Position numbers and translations under genes: made by a program. A DNA stretch of 64,000 nucleotides from Colwellia marinimaniae (GTDB taxonomy: Bacteria; Pseudomonadota; Gammaproteobacteria; Enterobacterales; Alteromonadaceae). This document shows, one piece after another, positions 62,532 to 64,000 of the stretch. The notes under the pieces were generated by a model. That model had not been told where the DNA came from and did no database searches. It saw only the letters and a program-made list of their open reading frames with translations. The first letter of the stretch is position 1. Each line of letters starts with the position of its first letter. Where the stretch lies: NCBI RefSeq assembly GCF_002207865.1, contig NZ_BDQM01000005.1, forward strand, positions 124,001 to 188,000, written 5' to 3'.

Positions 62532-64000
62532 ATGACTAAAATCCCCTTTTATGAAAAAGTAGGCTACGCCACGGGCGATGCTGCCGCTAATTTAGTTTGG
62601 CGCGGCGCTTTAGCTTACTTAGCCGTGTTTTATACTGACACTTTTGGTTTAACCGCAGCAGCCGCCGCCATGCTGTTTTTAGTGGTGCGTTTGTCTGATG
62701 GTGTTACCGATATAATTATGGGCATGATTGCCGATCGCACTAATACCCGCTGGGGTAAGTTTCGCCCGTGGATTTTATGGTCGACACCCTTTTTAGCCTT
62801 ATTTATGGTGTTATGTTTCACCACCCCTGATTTATCTGATAGCAATAAACTCATCTACGCATATATTACCTATATAGGTTTAACGCTTGCCTACACGGTA
62901 AATAACGTGCCCTATTCCGCTTTAATGGGCGTAATGACGGCAAGTGACACCGAACGCACTAGTTTATCTGGCTTTCGTTTTGCTGGCGCTTTTGCTGGTG
63001 GTTTACTGGTGATGGGCTTTTTACCTGACTTGGTGGCCTACTTTGGCGACGGCAACGATGCCTTAGGTTATCAATATAGTATGTATATGTTTGCTGGTAT
63101 TTTAATTGCCCTTATGGTGATAACGTTTGCCACCACCAAAGAACGGGTAACAACAGTCGTTGATCAATCAAGCAACTTAAAAGCCGAGCTATTTGATTTA
63201 AGTAAAAACTTACCTTTTATCATTTTACCGTTATTAGCTATGAGCTTATTTTTCTATTACCGCAATATATATAGCGGTATATTTTTTGTCATCGTTATGA
63301 CATCCATCTGGCTACTAATCAAACGTTTGATCAACAATACTCCGAAAGATATGAGTGGCACGCAAAGAGATATGGTTGACCTACTGACCAATAAACCCTG
63401 GTTGATACTATTAGGCATGGGCTTTTTAACCATGATGTATAACGGCATTAAATACGGTACCATTGCCTATTATTTCAAATACCAAGTAGGCGATGACCTC
63501 ATGGTTGGTAAGTACTTCATCGCACTATTACTGGTGTCGATATTAGGCGCCTTATGTACTAATTTTTTAGCTAAAATGTTAGGCAAACGCAAGTTGTTTA
63601 TTGTCTCACTTATGATTAGTGGGGTCTTAACCGCCGCTTTCTATTGGGTACCTCAGGGGAATATCACTGCTATTTTCATCTTAGGTTGTAGTGCTGAATT
63701 TTTTGCCGCCATAATGCCAACCTTATTTTTTACCATGTTGGGTGATTCTGCAGATTATTCTGAATGGAAAAATGGTCGCCGAGCTACTGGCTTGATCTAT
63801 TCTGCTGGCACCTTTGTCCAAAAAACCGGTGGCGGTTTTGCTGGCGCTCTGGTCTTGGTGGTGCTGGCTAGCTATGGCTATGATGGTATGGACAAAGCGA
63901 CTATCGAAGCATCCTTGCCTGGCATGCAATTACTGATGAGTTGGATACCCGCTGCTTTTGCTTTTGCTGGTGCTGCTTTGATGGTTTTTTACCCCTTAAC
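62532..64000 (+). CDS. GPH-family sugar:cation symporter (3' end outside window)
   Basis: The first 489 residues of a MelB-type symporter, open to the window edge. It starts MTKIPFYEKVGYATGDAAAN behind an AGGAAAA ribosome site. Typical blocks are RLSDGVTDIIMGMIADRTNT, RWGKFRPWILW, NNVPYSALMGVMT and GDSADYSEWKNGRRATGL. It is a paralogue of the carrier at 45615 but longer, with an extra hydrophobic insert in the middle (about residues 230-275). Its place behind bglA suggests cellobiose or a related beta-glucoside as cargo. Confidence 0.93.
   Translation, partial: MTKIPFYEKVGYATGDAAANLVWRGALAYLAVFYTDTFGLTAAAAAMLFLVVRLSDGVTDIIMGMIADRTNTRWGKFRPWILWSTPFLALFMVLCFTTPDLSDSNKLIYAYITYIGLTLAYTVNNVPYSALMGVMTASDTERTSLSGFRFAGAFAGGLLVMGFLPDLVAYFGDGNDALGYQYSMYMFAGILIALMVITFATTKERVTTVVDQSSNLKAELFDLSKNLPFIILPLLAMSLFFYYRNIYSGIFFVIVMTSIWLLIKRLINNTPKDMSGTQRDMVDLLTNKPWLILLGMGFLTMMYNGIKYGTIAYYFKYQVGDDLMVGKYFIALLLVSILGALCTNFLAKMLGKRKLFIVSLMISGVLTAAFYWVPQGNITAIFILGCSAEFFAAIMPTLFFTMLGDSADYSEWKNGRRATGLIYSAGTFVQKTGGGFAGALVLVVLASYGYDGMDKATIEASLPGMQLLMSWIPAAFAFAGAALMVFYPL

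Overview
The window reads as one contiguous chromosomal segment of an AT-rich marine gammaproteobacterium. The best guess is Alteromonadales, close to Colwellia. The reasons are the gammaproteobacterial long-form PurL, the MltF, CinA, RecR and ETF gene set, the CCAAT-ended dispersed repeats, and carbohydrate loci built from TonB receptors, tryptophan-halogenase-like flavoproteins and SapC without any SusC/SusD pair. No rRNA, tRNA, CRISPR array, prophage or transposase gene was seen.

The left third (1-22.3 kb) is mostly housekeeping. It starts with the end of a PP2C phosphatase and an FHA protein, followed by a tandem repeat that grows out of the FHA 3' end. Next come a 47-residue basic protein behind a PhoB-type box, mltF, purL with two duplicated hairpin units behind it, a pseudouridine synthase, a plant-type dihydrodipicolinate synthase, cinA, a FapA/DUF342 protein and a DUF2884 protein. 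The electron transfer flavoprotein set (ETF-QO divergent from etfB-etfA) shares two PsrA-like operators. A Sui1/YciH protein and recR close the region.

From about 22.5 kb to the right edge the window is a large beta-glucan/cello-oligosaccharide utilisation region. It carries two tandem membrane-anchored AraC regulators with a 40-residue membrane peptide, a CBM-GH5 endoglucanase lipoprotein, a GH63-like hydrolase, two GH3 lipoproteins and a GH1 beta-glucosidase. It also has two TonB-dependent receptors, three flavin halogenase-like proteins, a SapC protein and three sugar transporters (two GPH, one FHS/GluP). A tight overlapping operon of GPH symporter, GH94 phosphorylase, gluconokinase and CBM9-like protein is best explained as cellobionic-acid uptake and phosphorolysis. 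A separate operon encodes three exported hydrolases: a DraG-like lipoprotein, an esterase lipoprotein and an EEP phosphodiesterase. Seven near-identical LacI-type operators (TGTAAGCGCTTACA) tie several of these units into one regulon, but no LacI-family gene lies in the window.

The proposed flow is as follows. Surface and periplasmic GH5 and GH3 enzymes cut beta-glucan, TonB receptors import oligosaccharides, and GH3/GH1 release glucose for the FHS and GPH carriers. Aldonic-acid-ended products go through the GH94/gluconokinase branch. An ethylene-receptor-like histidine kinase sits inside this region without a response-regulator partner. Functions are inferred from motifs read by eye; no database search was run.
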